From a virus: 64,000 bases of DNA. Numbering within the stretch: the first letter of the stretch is position 1; each line of letters opens with the position of its first letter. The notes under the pieces are model-generated. The model was not told the DNA's origin. It saw nothing but the letters and a program-made list of their open reading frames with translations, and made no database searches. Where the stretch lies: the IMG/VR virus record IMGVR_UViG_3300031962_000001, positions 1 to 64,000 of that record; one strand, given 5' to 3'. Made by a program: the position numbers and the translations under genes. Shown here in pieces: positions 44,400 to 51,102 of the stretch.

Positions 44400-45880
44400 T
44401 TCGCCTGTACGCTTACGATTCGCAGACGTTCTTTGAAGGAAAGAAATACGAGCTAGAAGAGCTATACCAGTTTCTGCGTATCGAAGACAAGAACCAGTTC
44501 TGGAAGGCGCGGTATCTTCTCAAGAAATTCGCGTATTTCAGAAGCGTCGAAGACGAAGCTAAGCGAAGCAAAGAAATCGAAAAAATCCATGAACAAGCCA
44601 AATGGATGAAATTCTACGATGGGCGCTCCAAGTCGTTCTTGTCAGGATTGCTGCCAAGAGTCTTAAAGCAGCTTAAGAAAAACGATATCCGATTCAAACT
44701 TGAAGACAACAGAACCAAATTCGACAAGGAATTCAAGCCTATAAAGAAATTCAGCTTCGATGTAGAATTCCGTCCAGAGCAAGTCGTGGCTGTGAACGCC
44801 GCTCTGAAACGCAAGCGAGGAATTCTACACTGTGCGACAAATGCTGGCAAGACGGCGATGGCGGCAGCTATAATCACGGAATACGAAAAGCTCTTTGGTA
44901 TGCCAAAAGTCCTGTATCTTGTCCACAGAGTTCAGCTTGTCAATCAGACCGCTAAGAGGTTCAAGGAATATTTCGATATTCCGGTAGAAACCATCGGCGC
45001 TGGAAAGAAGAAGATTCCTAAGACTGGCGTTTTGTCTGCTACAGTCCAGACTGCGAGCAAGCTGCTTGACGAGGATGACAGGTTTGACAAATTTCTGGAA
45101 AATTGCAACATCATGTTCATCGACGAGTTTCATACGAACAAGGCGAGGCTCTGCACAGAGATTGCGAAAGCCTGTTTCGCTCCGATGCGCTTCGGTCTAT
45201 CAGGCACGATAGATGAAGACAACATGGTCAAGATGATGCACTACAAGGGAATCACTGGGCCAATCGTAGCGAGAGTCAGCAATGAGGAGCTCGTAAATCT
45301 AGGAAGATCTGCTAGACCGATAGCGAGGTTCGTAGAAGTGGACGCTCCGACAGTACCGAAGAGCCTGAAATACACTGGAGCTTATAGATTCGGTATCGTG
45401 CGCAACGAAGTGCGAAATTCATTAGTGCTAAGCGAGGTGCTTGGCCATCTTGACAAGGAACGCTCGGTTCTAGTCACTGTCGCCAGAATCAAGCATGGCA
45501 TTATCCTGAAGAAATTGCTGGAATCTAAGATAGACGTGCCAGTAAAATTCTTATCTGGAAGCACGCCGATACCAGTCAGGAATAAAGTGATAGGTAAATT
45601 CAGGAAAGGGAAAGTTTCAGTGCTGATTGCAAGCCCAATCTTTGACACAGGCGTCGATATTCCAGAAATAGACAGCTGGGTCAATGCGGCCGGAGGCAAA
45701 GGCTGGGAGCTAGTCTTGCAGAGGCTTGGCAGAGTCTTGCGCAAGAAGAAAGGAGAGAATCGAGTCTACATTTCGGACTTCGTCGATAAGCACAATCGGT
45801 ATTTGATGAAACACTCGCTGGCGAGAATCGAGCACTATCAGAAGGAAAAGATTGTAGAAATAGAAATCGTCGGAGACTAA
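44396..45880 (+). CDS. SF2 DNA helicase (UvsW-like)
   Basis: This 494-residue protein has the SF2 motifs in order: FRPEQVVAVNAAL (Q-like region), Walker A CATNAGKT at residues 146-153, LVHRVQLVNQT (Ia), FIDEFHT near 242-247 (DExH box), FGLSGTI (III), then LASPIFDTGVDIPEI-like motif V and QRLGRVLRK (VI). This matches the T4 UvsW/RAD25-like branch, which unwinds branched DNA and RNA-DNA hybrids during replication restart and recombination. The N-terminal 120 residues form the usual accessory domain. Confidence 0.85.
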   Translation: MIRLYAYDSQTFFEGKKYELEELYQFLRIEDKNQFWKARYLLKKFAYFRSVEDEAKRSKEIEKIHEQAKWMKFYDGRSKSFLSGLLPRVLKQLKKNDIRFKLEDNRTKFDKEFKPIKKFSFDVEFRPEQVVAVNAALKRKRGILHCATNAGKTAMAAAIITEYEKLFGMPKVLYLVHRVQLVNQTAKRFKEYFDIPVETIGAGKKKIPKTGVLSATVQTASKLLDEDDRFDKFLENCNIMFIDEFHTNKARLCTEIAKACFAPMRFGLSGTIDEDNMVKMMHYKGITGPIVARVSNEELVNLGRSARPIARFVEVDAPTVPKSLKYTGAYRFGIVRNEVRNSLVLSEVLGHLDKERSVLVTVARIKHGIILKKLLESKIDVPVKFLSGSTPIPVRNKVIGKFRKGKVSVLIASPIFDTGVDIPEIDSWVNAAGGKGWELVLQRLGRVLRKKKGENRVYISDFVDKHNRYLMKHSLARIEHYQKEKIVEIEIVGD

Positions 45881-45881
45881 G

Positions 45882-46067
45882 ATGCTTAAAGTCTGTCAGT
45901 TTTGCAAGTATCCGTTCGTGAGTCCTGTCATCATCAAGGACAAGATATACGAAGACGGAACGCACTATCAGCAAATCTCGTGCCGAATGTGCGGAGCGAC
46001 TGTCGAAGTGACGATGAAAATTTTGCATGGGCCAGTCAGGAAGATAGAACCAAACAGCAGCACCTAG
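45882..46067 (+). CDS. Small zinc-ribbon protein
   Basis: This 61-residue protein carries two CxxC pairs, CQFC at residues 5-8 and CRMC near 34-37, spaced as in zinc ribbons, with a short KIEPNSST tail. It starts one base after the helicase stop. Such small zinc proteins in phage replication blocks often bind nucleic acids or host polymerase, but the target here is unknown. Confidence 0.6.
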   Translation: MLKVCQFCKYPFVSPVIIKDKIYEDGTHYQQISCRMCGATVEVTMKILHGPVRKIEPNSST

Positions 46068-46076
46068 GAGGAAGAA

Positions 46077-46466
46077 ATGACAATTCAGCAGCCGGACAGG
46101 AAGACGGTATTTGACTTGGAGCAAATCATCAAAAGATGTTTTGAAGAATCTACGAAAGCTGGTGACATTCAAGTTTTGGACGAACACAATACTGAAATAG
46201 CTACGTTCGAAGTTCCAGCTTTGGAAGATAGAACCAACATAACTCTTTTGGTCAACATCGACAATGTCGCTATTCACATTTCTAGGACTATCATCGGCGA
46301 GCTTTACGAGCTGGAAGTCGTGAGGAAACTGGCCCCGTTCTTTCGGCAGTTCCGGAGCATGGAGCGAGACTTGATGTATCTTGAGGAACGCCAAGCTGCC
46401 GATACCGCAATGCTTGGACTCAGGATCACTCCTCCAGAACCTGCAAAGAAGGAGGAGAAGCCATGA
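46077..46466 (+). CDS. Unknown protein of replication block
   Basis: This 129-residue protein has GGAGG before its ATG. It contains a beta segment (NITLLVNIDNVAIHISRT) and a helix (FFRQFRSMERDLMYLEERQA). The C-terminus is Pro/Lys/Glu-rich and overlaps the next small gene by four bases. No family is recognised. Confidence 0.5.
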   Translation: MTIQQPDRKTVFDLEQIIKRCFEESTKAGDIQVLDEHNTEIATFEVPALEDRTNITLLVNIDNVAIHISRTIIGELYELEVVRKLAPFFRQFRSMERDLMYLEERQAADTAMLGLRITPPEPAKKEEKP

Positions 46467-46594
46467 AACCGAAAGTATGGTGGCAAGATGAGGAAATATT
46501 CGAGCAGTACAAGCGCAGGAAGAAGCGAGTGCTCAAAAAGCTGAAGGCGAAAATGAAGATCGTGTTCAAGAAGAAACACAAGAAAGAGGAATAA
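46463..46594 (+). CDS. 43-residue highly basic peptide
   Basis: This small gene begins four bases before the upstream stop, with GGAGGAG as its ribosome site. The peptide starts MKPKVWWQDEEIFEQYKRRK and is then almost entirely Lys and Arg with scattered hydrophobics, forming a basic helix. It is supported by the overlap and ribosome site. A role in binding nucleic acid is plausible. Confidence 0.55.
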   Translation: MKPKVWWQDEEIFEQYKRRKKRVLKKLKAKMKIVFKKKHKKEE

Positions 46595-46631
46595 ATTTCC
46601 TCACGCGTATATATGTAGCGATCACGATCGC

Positions 46632-46647
46632 GTACGTGATCACGTAC
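46632..46647 (+). repeat. 16-base perfect palindrome
   Basis: GTACGTGATCACGTAC is its own reverse complement. Such symmetry suggests a binding site for a dimeric protein. CGATCACGATCG-like half elements flank it at 46618-46631. Confidence 0.7.
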
Positions 46648-46689
46648 ATAGTTCGTCCAAATTTAGCTCAGCTCGACTAAAGTCTCGCT

Positions 46690-46745
46690 GATACTCTAAG
46701 ATATTGCTCGCTTACTCCGTAAGCTCGCTAATATCTTAGAGTATC
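46690..46745 (+). repeat. 16-base perfect inverted repeat with internal hairpin
   Basis: GATACTCTAAGATATT at 46690-46705 is perfectly complementary to AATATCTTAGAGTATC at 46730-46745. GCTTAC and GTAAGC pair inside the loop. There is no T tract after it, so it is not an ordinary terminator. Confidence 0.75.
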
Positions 46746-46816
46746 TTCAAATAAAGAATACGTGAACTGTCGGTAATGTAACGTGAACTCTCACAGATGT
46801 AACGCCGGGGGCGAAA

Positions 46817-47467
46817 ATGCGTCGTCGCAGAAGAAAAAAGCCGCGTCGGTTTCCTAGACTCGATGTTCCGCTAGAGCTTAGGCACTACGAAAGAATCTTG
46901 AGAAGTGTATACAACGAGTTAGCAATCAGACGCGACAAGCGGAAAATGTTTTTCCAGTTCGATGTTTACAGGACTAAGAGAGCTGGCAGAGCGGCAATCG
47001 CGTTTCTGGATTTGGCAAAGCTCCTCAAGAATCACAATATCGATCCTGGCTTGTATTTGAAAATCATGTGCAGATATGGCAAGTACAAAGAATCCACGTG
47101 GATGCCAAGTCCAGTGTGGCTTGCTAAAAAATCTACGCTGGAAAATTTCAAATGGGTCTATCGTAGGGAAGAGAGAAGTTATCCTTTGCATCTGCAATTC
47201 AAAAAGGAAATTTCTGGCTGGAGTATTTTCGACATCTACGCTTCGGTTAGAGATTCTGCAAGCATGTATCGGGACGCAGTCGAAAAAGTCGGGCTGCATC
47301 CGGACATGGCGACGGTTATGCTCAAGAAAGATCTGAGTCCATGGTTCATGGCAACGTCGCTTCTGATTTCTAAGGACAGCAAAGATTTCCTAGAATGCCT
47401 AGACCTGCTACGTAAAAACAAGAAGCTAAAAAAACTTGTGTTCAAGGCGTACAAGAAATCTTTCTAG
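46817..47467 (+). CDS. Unknown basic protein with one RFPR motif
   Basis: This 216-residue protein begins MRRRRRKKPRRFPRLDVPLE, so the RFPR motif (46847-46858) lies in an extremely basic leader. The rest is helical, with aromatic segments such as IDPGLYLKIMCRYGKYKEST and WFMATSLLISKDSKDFLECL, and ends in a lysine-rich tail. It precedes the replicative helicase gene. Nucleic acid binding is a reasonable inference; no family is recognised. Confidence 0.5.
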   Translation: MRRRRRKKPRRFPRLDVPLELRHYERILRSVYNELAIRRDKRKMFFQFDVYRTKRAGRAAIAFLDLAKLLKNHNIDPGLYLKIMCRYGKYKESTWMPSPVWLAKKSTLENFKWVYRREERSYPLHLQFKKEISGWSIFDIYASVRDSASMYRDAVEKVGLHPDMATVMLKKDLSPWFMATSLLISKDSKDFLECLDLLRKNKKLKKLVFKAYKKSF

Positions 47468-47496
47468 TCGTGTTTCATATAGCTAGGGAGGAAGGC
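47468..47496 (+). promoter_or_regulatory. Conserved leader TCGTGTTTCATA, copy 2
   Basis: TCGTGTTTCATATAGCTAGG lies exactly 29 bases before the GTG start of the DnaB-like gene and overlaps the end of the upstream gene by only the last codon region. It matches the copies at 44044 and 58174. Confidence 0.55.
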
Positions 47497-48837
47497 GTGT
47501 CTGAGGAATATTCATGGAGTGAAAGTTTTCAACGCAAGTTGCTGGCTCTATACGTCCGCATACCGAACAAAACTTTTTCGATCATAGAGCCAAGCTATTT
47601 CACGAGTCCTGTCCACAGTGAGATAGCGAAGGTGGCTTCCAGCGTTTACAACGGACACAACAAAGCCGAAGTCAGAATCTCCAAGCCGACGCTGATTTCT
47701 CTAGTGCGAGGATATCTCGGCAAGAAGCGAGCGGAAGTCTGGCCTGGATACCGCAAGGAAATTCGGGACATCTACGAAGACGAACTCAAAGACAAAGACG
47801 TAATCCTTGGTCAAGCTCTGGCTTTCGCAAAAGAGCAGAAGTTCAGAGAGACACTAGTCCAAGCGGAAAAGGACATCAATGCAAAGCAATTCGACAGAGC
47901 GATAGCACGCTTCGACAAGATGAAAGGATTTGGGGAAGATAGAGACGTAGGGCTGGAATTTTGGAGGAATGTGAAAACTTCTAAGCGTTGGTTGGAAGAC
48001 AGAATGGGTCTGGTGGGCACATTCTATTTCAAAAAACTCGATAAGATGATGGGCGGTGGATTGGGTGGAGGAGAGCTTGGCATTGTCTTGGCTGGCGGCA
48101 AAGTTGGCAAATCTACGATACTCGCTAGGTTCGCGGCTGGTGCAATGTGGCAGGGGAAGAACGCCGCAATAGCGACTGGAGAACTCTCAGACAAGAAGTA
48201 TCGCAAACGCATAGACTCGATGTTCACTGTGATTCCTGGTTGGAAGCTCACGAAATACAGCAAGGGATTCATGGAAGACAACAAGAAGCTCACTAGATCT
48301 CTGGAGAAAGCGCAACGCAGATTGGAGCTGACGAAGAAGCAGGCGAAAGGAAGCCTCTGGATAAAACAGTGGCCTACGAACAAAGGCAAAGTCTCAGACA
48401 TCGAAAACTGGCTCGATGCCCTGAAAGAAAACGGAGTAGAAATTGATATTCTGTTTGTGGACTATGTCCGAGTGTTTCGGCCTAGCGAGAAATTCGATGA
48501 GCAGAGGCTCTCGATCGGAGCGGTCTGCATGGACTTGCGTGGCATCGCAGTGGCTAGAAATATTCCTGTGTGGACAGCGGCGCAGACAAACAGAGCGGCG
48601 CTATCCAAAGCAAGCATCGGTGCGGAGGATATGGCAGAGGACATTAGCCAATTCTGGACTCTGGATTTCTTGGTAGCCTTGTGCCAAACGGAGAACGAAT
48701 CGTTGAAGGACCCTGAGCGAGCAAGACTATTTCTAACGGCGGCAAGAGACGCTGGCAGAGGTGGCATTGTAAACATCAAACTGAAGCGCGACATCTTCAG
48801 AGTCTGGGAACAAGAGGACGGTAGACATAGGTCATGA
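47497..48837 (+). CDS. DnaB-like replicative helicase
   Basis: This 446-residue protein is read from GTG preceded by GGGAGGAAG. It has a helical N-terminal domain (FQRKLLALYVRIPNKTFSII), a linker, then the RecA-type motor with Walker A GGKVGKST at residues 200-207. IAIATGELS-like H1a and VEIDILFVDYVRVF (Walker B) follow, with IPVWTAAQTNRAAL carrying the sensor Gln and a late LKRDIFRVWEQ arginine region. It would unwind DNA at the fork with the primase encoded four bases downstream. Confidence 0.85.
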   Translation: MSEEYSWSESFQRKLLALYVRIPNKTFSIIEPSYFTSPVHSEIAKVASSVYNGHNKAEVRISKPTLISLVRGYLGKKRAEVWPGYRKEIRDIYEDELKDKDVILGQALAFAKEQKFRETLVQAEKDINAKQFDRAIARFDKMKGFGEDRDVGLEFWRNVKTSKRWLEDRMGLVGTFYFKKLDKMMGGGLGGGELGIVLAGGKVGKSTILARFAAGAMWQGKNAAIATGELSDKKYRKRIDSMFTVIPGWKLTKYSKGFMEDNKKLTRSLEKAQRRLELTKKQAKGSLWIKQWPTNKGKVSDIENWLDALKENGVEIDILFVDYVRVFRPSEKFDEQRLSIGAVCMDLRGIAVARNIPVWTAAQTNRAALSKASIGAEDMAEDISQFWTLDFLVALCQTENESLKDPERARLFLTAARDAGRGGIVNIKLKRDIFRVWEQEDGRHRS

Positions 48838-49751
48838 AAGATATTTCACAATACTTCGCCAGAGTTTGGCAGACTAGGGAAGGCTGGCATGCCAACTGTC
48901 CTCGCTGCGCAGACGGTGAAAGAAAATTCTACTGGAACGTAGACAAGGAAGTTGGATGCTGCTTCCATCACGATTGCCAGTGGTACTACAGCAAAGGCGG
49001 AGTAACTATTGCTAGGGCCTCCGCGTTCTTCTCGTCGGCTGGGCTGGCACTGCAAATCCCAGATGTGGTGGAATCAGAAGGCGAAGCAGAAGTCCAGCTA
49101 CCAGAGGAATTCAAAGTCGTAGGCTCTCTGGAGCCGGAGCTCAAGGAAACGCTTTACGCCTATCTCGAGTCCAGAGACTTAGGCAAGAAAATCGTGAAGG
49201 CCGCTCGCGTCGGCTATTGCAAGTCGGGACGCTGGTGGGGATACCTGGTCTTCCCGGTCTTCAACGACGAAGGGAAAGTGGTCTACTGGCAAGGCAGACG
49301 CTTCAAGGAACGTGAACCGAAGTTCTACAATCCAAAATCTAGCCAGAAATCCGAGCTCGTGTACCGCATCAATCCAAACGTCAGGCCTCGCAAAATCGTA
49401 TTGGTAGAATCCATCATCAACACACTCACGATAGACAGCGTGCAATCTGACCCGACTGTCGTGATGGCAATCCTTGGCAGTAGTCTGTCGGAAATCCAGA
49501 AGCAATATATCCTCAGGTTTGAAAAGCGTCTCAAGGAAGTCTGCATCGCCATGGATGGAGACAAGCGCAGGGAAGGAGTCGAAATGGCAGAACAGTTTTG
49601 GGCGGCAGGCATTCGCAGTACGATAGCGCCTATACCGGATGGCGAGGACATCAACAGCCTAGGCCGGAAAGAAGCTTTGCGAAGAATTTCTCGTGCTGAG
49701 GTGTTTCATAAGGGTAGCAGGTCGGAGATCATAACTAGGAAGATCGCATGA
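48834..49751 (+). CDS. DNA primase (zinc finger plus TOPRIM)
   Basis: This 305-residue protein begins with a zinc finger (C22-x2-C25 and a CCFHHDC cluster at 42-48), like the T7 gp4 primase module. The TOPRIM domain has KIVLVESIINTLTI (conserved Glu) and VCIAMDGDKRREG (DxD). It also shows a YLVFPVFNDEGKVVYWQGR substrate strand. It follows the DnaB-like helicase with a four-base overlap, so helicase and primase are separate polypeptides here. Its stop overlaps the LAGLIDADG-type gene. Confidence 0.85.
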   Translation: MKDISQYFARVWQTREGWHANCPRCADGERKFYWNVDKEVGCCFHHDCQWYYSKGGVTIARASAFFSSAGLALQIPDVVESEGEAEVQLPEEFKVVGSLEPELKETLYAYLESRDLGKKIVKAARVGYCKSGRWWGYLVFPVFNDEGKVVYWQGRRFKEREPKFYNPKSSQKSELVYRINPNVRPRKIVLVESIINTLTIDSVQSDPTVVMAILGSSLSEIQKQYILRFEKRLKEVCIAMDGDKRREGVEMAEQFWAAGIRSTIAPIPDGEDINSLGRKEALRRISRAEVFHKGSRSEIITRKIA

Positions 49752-50020
49752 TCGACAGAAAATATCTAGCTGGGCTCTTTGACGGGAGAGGGCACATAGA
49801 ACTCCTAGAAAATGGCGGGATGCGAGTGCATATTCGCATGGGCGGTGATGTACCCATGCTTCTGAAAGAGGAATTTGGCGGGACCTGTTTCAAGAACGGC
49901 AAAAAATGGTGGTTTCGGGTGCAGGGGGAAAATGCCCGTTTTCTGCTCAGCGAAATTTTGCCCTATTTGCGGGTGACCAAAAAACGGGTCAAAAAGCTGA
50001 TGGCGAAAAATGGGCTGTGA
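49748..50020 (+). CDS. LAGLIDADG-type protein, short or truncated
   Basis: This 90-residue protein starts MIDRKYLAGLFDGRGHIELL, which fits the LAGLIDADG signature of homing endonucleases (LAGLFDGRGHI). Only one motif and about half of a typical monomer (around 160 residues) remain. The usual acidic residue that follows the first Asp-Gly is replaced by Arg. The C-terminal LPYLRVTKKRVKKLM segment is also typical. It overlaps the primase stop and lies directly before the structured RNA region. It may be a degraded homing gene or an adopted DNA-binding protein. Confidence 0.65.
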   Translation: MIDRKYLAGLFDGRGHIELLENGGMRVHIRMGGDVPMLLKEEFGGTCFKNGKKWWFRVQGENARFLLSEILPYLRVTKKRVKKLMAKNGL

Positions 50021-50050
50021 TTCGCAGAGCAGGAGCGGCGAAGAAAAGGC

Positions 50051-50079
50051 TTTACAAGGGGCTTGCCAAGTAGTATGAT
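50051..50079 (+). promoter_or_regulatory. Sigma70-like promoter of the noncoding RNA
   Basis: TTTACA at 50051-50056 and TATGAT at 50074-50079 are each five of six matches to consensus and are separated by the ideal 17 bases. This is the best vegetative-type promoter I see in the window. Transcription would start near 50086, inside a region with no gene for 1 kb. Confidence 0.7.
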
Positions 50080-50085
50080 TTTACT

Positions 50086-51045
50086 AGTGGTAGAGGTTAG
50101 GTTAGTTACTTAAAACTAACTTATGTTCTTTGAAAAATAAAGGTTCCAGCAAGCAAGGCCGAGCGGGGAAACGCAAACCTGCAGACTAAATGTGCCGACG
50201 CTTAACAAGGCGCAAGCATGTTACAGATACTAGGGGTAGCAAACTACCGGCAAAGTATACGCAAGGCAATAATGCTGAAAGCGCCGATTCCTGACAAGGA
50301 CTTTTGTGCGCCCACCGTAACCGTGCTGTAAGCATACCGCGCTCTGCGAAGAGCAAAATAATAAGGTGTGCGAAAGCGTGACGTGCGACTTAGGTTGCGC
50401 CGATCGCGAGGCAATTAAGGTGTGGGCAATAGCAAACATCGGACCGTAAGTAAGCATGTTTTTTGGAACCCAAATCGCGAATGACGGTAGAAACCTCCCG
50501 TTTCTACCAGCAGGAAAACATAAAACTCTTAACCTTTATATACGCTTGCCCAGCGGGATGCCGCACCAACGGCAAGTGTAGAAGCAAATGCCTCACGGCG
50601 GGGATGCGTCCTATAGCGTAGAGTGAGAGGGTGAAAAATATTCCAGCGTTGCGAGTCATTCGCAGGAGAGTGCAGTCGTGCAGTGTCGTTGCTTGGGGCA
50701 GTTAGTTCGCTATCCATCTCCGTGATAGCGGTGGAGGCCCGGCGATACTTGCATGTGCGATACGCTCTGGTTAGCACGCGCCACATAGAATGGAATGCGG
50801 GATCAGAAAACGGCAAAAGGATTAGTCGCTAGTCCAAGATATGAGCGAACCGTGGTATGTCCCACGTAAAATAAATGTAGTGAAATGGCACCGTTGTTTT
50901 TGGTAGTACCTAACTTCAGCTCGCTGTCGAGAATCAGGCCCGTCAGCCACTCTGGCGGATACCGCATGAGTACTCTAGGAAAGTTCTCGACTAGCGACGT
51001 GGGAGTTCTGCTCGTCAGAATTCCCTCGCCGCTTGAAAAGGCGGA
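50086..51045 (+). ncRNA. Large structured noncoding RNA candidate (about 0.95 kb)
   Basis: The stretch 50021-51102 has no credible + strand gene. It holds many perfect helices: 50101-50107/50114-50120 (7 bp), GGTAG-CAAA-CTACC at 50235-50248, GCTCT-GCGA-AGAGC at 50341-50354 (GNRA loop), a 9 bp hairpin 50486-50494/50500-50508, a 10 bp stem 50541-50550/50571-50580 (one G-U) enclosing GCGG-GATG-CCGC, 50708-50714/50724-50730 with a possible CTCC/GGAG pseudoknot, and 51001-51010/51016-51025. Long-range helices are GGTTCCA/TGGAACC (50142-50148/50464-50470) and a 10 bp perfect GTCGCTAGTC/GACTAGCGAC (50825-50834/50989-50998). Phage-borne giant RNAs such as GOLLD and ROOL have this size and setting, but I cannot assign it to either class. 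Confidence 0.7.
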
Positions 51046-51058
51046 AACGTAGTATAAT
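51033..51058 (+). promoter_or_regulatory. Probable promoter of the FtsK-like gene
   Basis: A perfect TATAAT lies at 51053-51058. TTGAAA at 51033-51038 is a possible -35 but is only 14 bases away, so the -35 assignment is uncertain. Transcription would start near 51065, just at the hairpin that follows. Confidence 0.5.
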
Positions 51059-51066
51059 GCTGACTA

Positions 51067-51083
51067 GCTAGACGCTGTCTAGC
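51067..51083 (+). promoter_or_regulatory. 5'-terminal hairpin of the FtsK-like mRNA
   Basis: GCTAGAC-GCT-GTCTAGC forms a seven base pair stem with a three-base loop, directly downstream of TATAAT and upstream of AAAAAGGAG. It could protect the mRNA 5' end or serve as an operator. Confidence 0.55.
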
Positions 51084-51102
51084 ATAAAAAGGAGAAAGTG
51101 AA

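Larger units (their letters stand above)
46595..46816 (+). promoter_or_regulatory. Palindrome-rich intergenic region, candidate origin or operator
   Basis: This 222-base gap has a 16-base perfect palindrome at 46632-46647, and a 16-base perfect inverted repeat at 46690-46705/46730-46745 around a 24-base centre that itself contains a GCTTAC-TCC-GTAAGC hairpin flanked by GCTCGCT repeats. CGTGAACT and TGTAACG each occur twice at 46761-46805. It lies in the middle of the helicase and primase block, as phage origins often do. A replication origin, a repressor operator or an RNA switch would all fit. Confidence 0.5.

Noticed and set aside
49699-49720. Fourth copy of the conserved leader (GTGTTTCATAAGGGTAG)
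   Set aside because: It matches only part of the element, lies inside the primase coding frame, and is 47 bases from the next start instead of 29-30.
50230-50816. Two minus-strand ORFs within the 50-51 kb block
   Set aside because: They lack ribosome sites, have low-quality sequence, and run against the direction of every other gene. The + strand RNA structure explains the region better.
50176-50850. Group I intron core, suggested by CAGACTAAATGT at 50181 and AGTCCAAGATATG at 50831
   Set aside because: These strings resemble the P7/R and S elements, but the P4-P6 and P3 partners are not found in place, the two would be 640 bases apart with no P8 ORF, AGTC pairs fully in another 10 bp helix with 50989-50998, and flanking genes are intact.
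50021-51102. tRNA or tmRNA genes in the noncoding block
   Set aside because: No GGTTCRA-type T-arm, no acceptor stem with CCA-adjacent pairing and no tmRNA tag-like reading were found.
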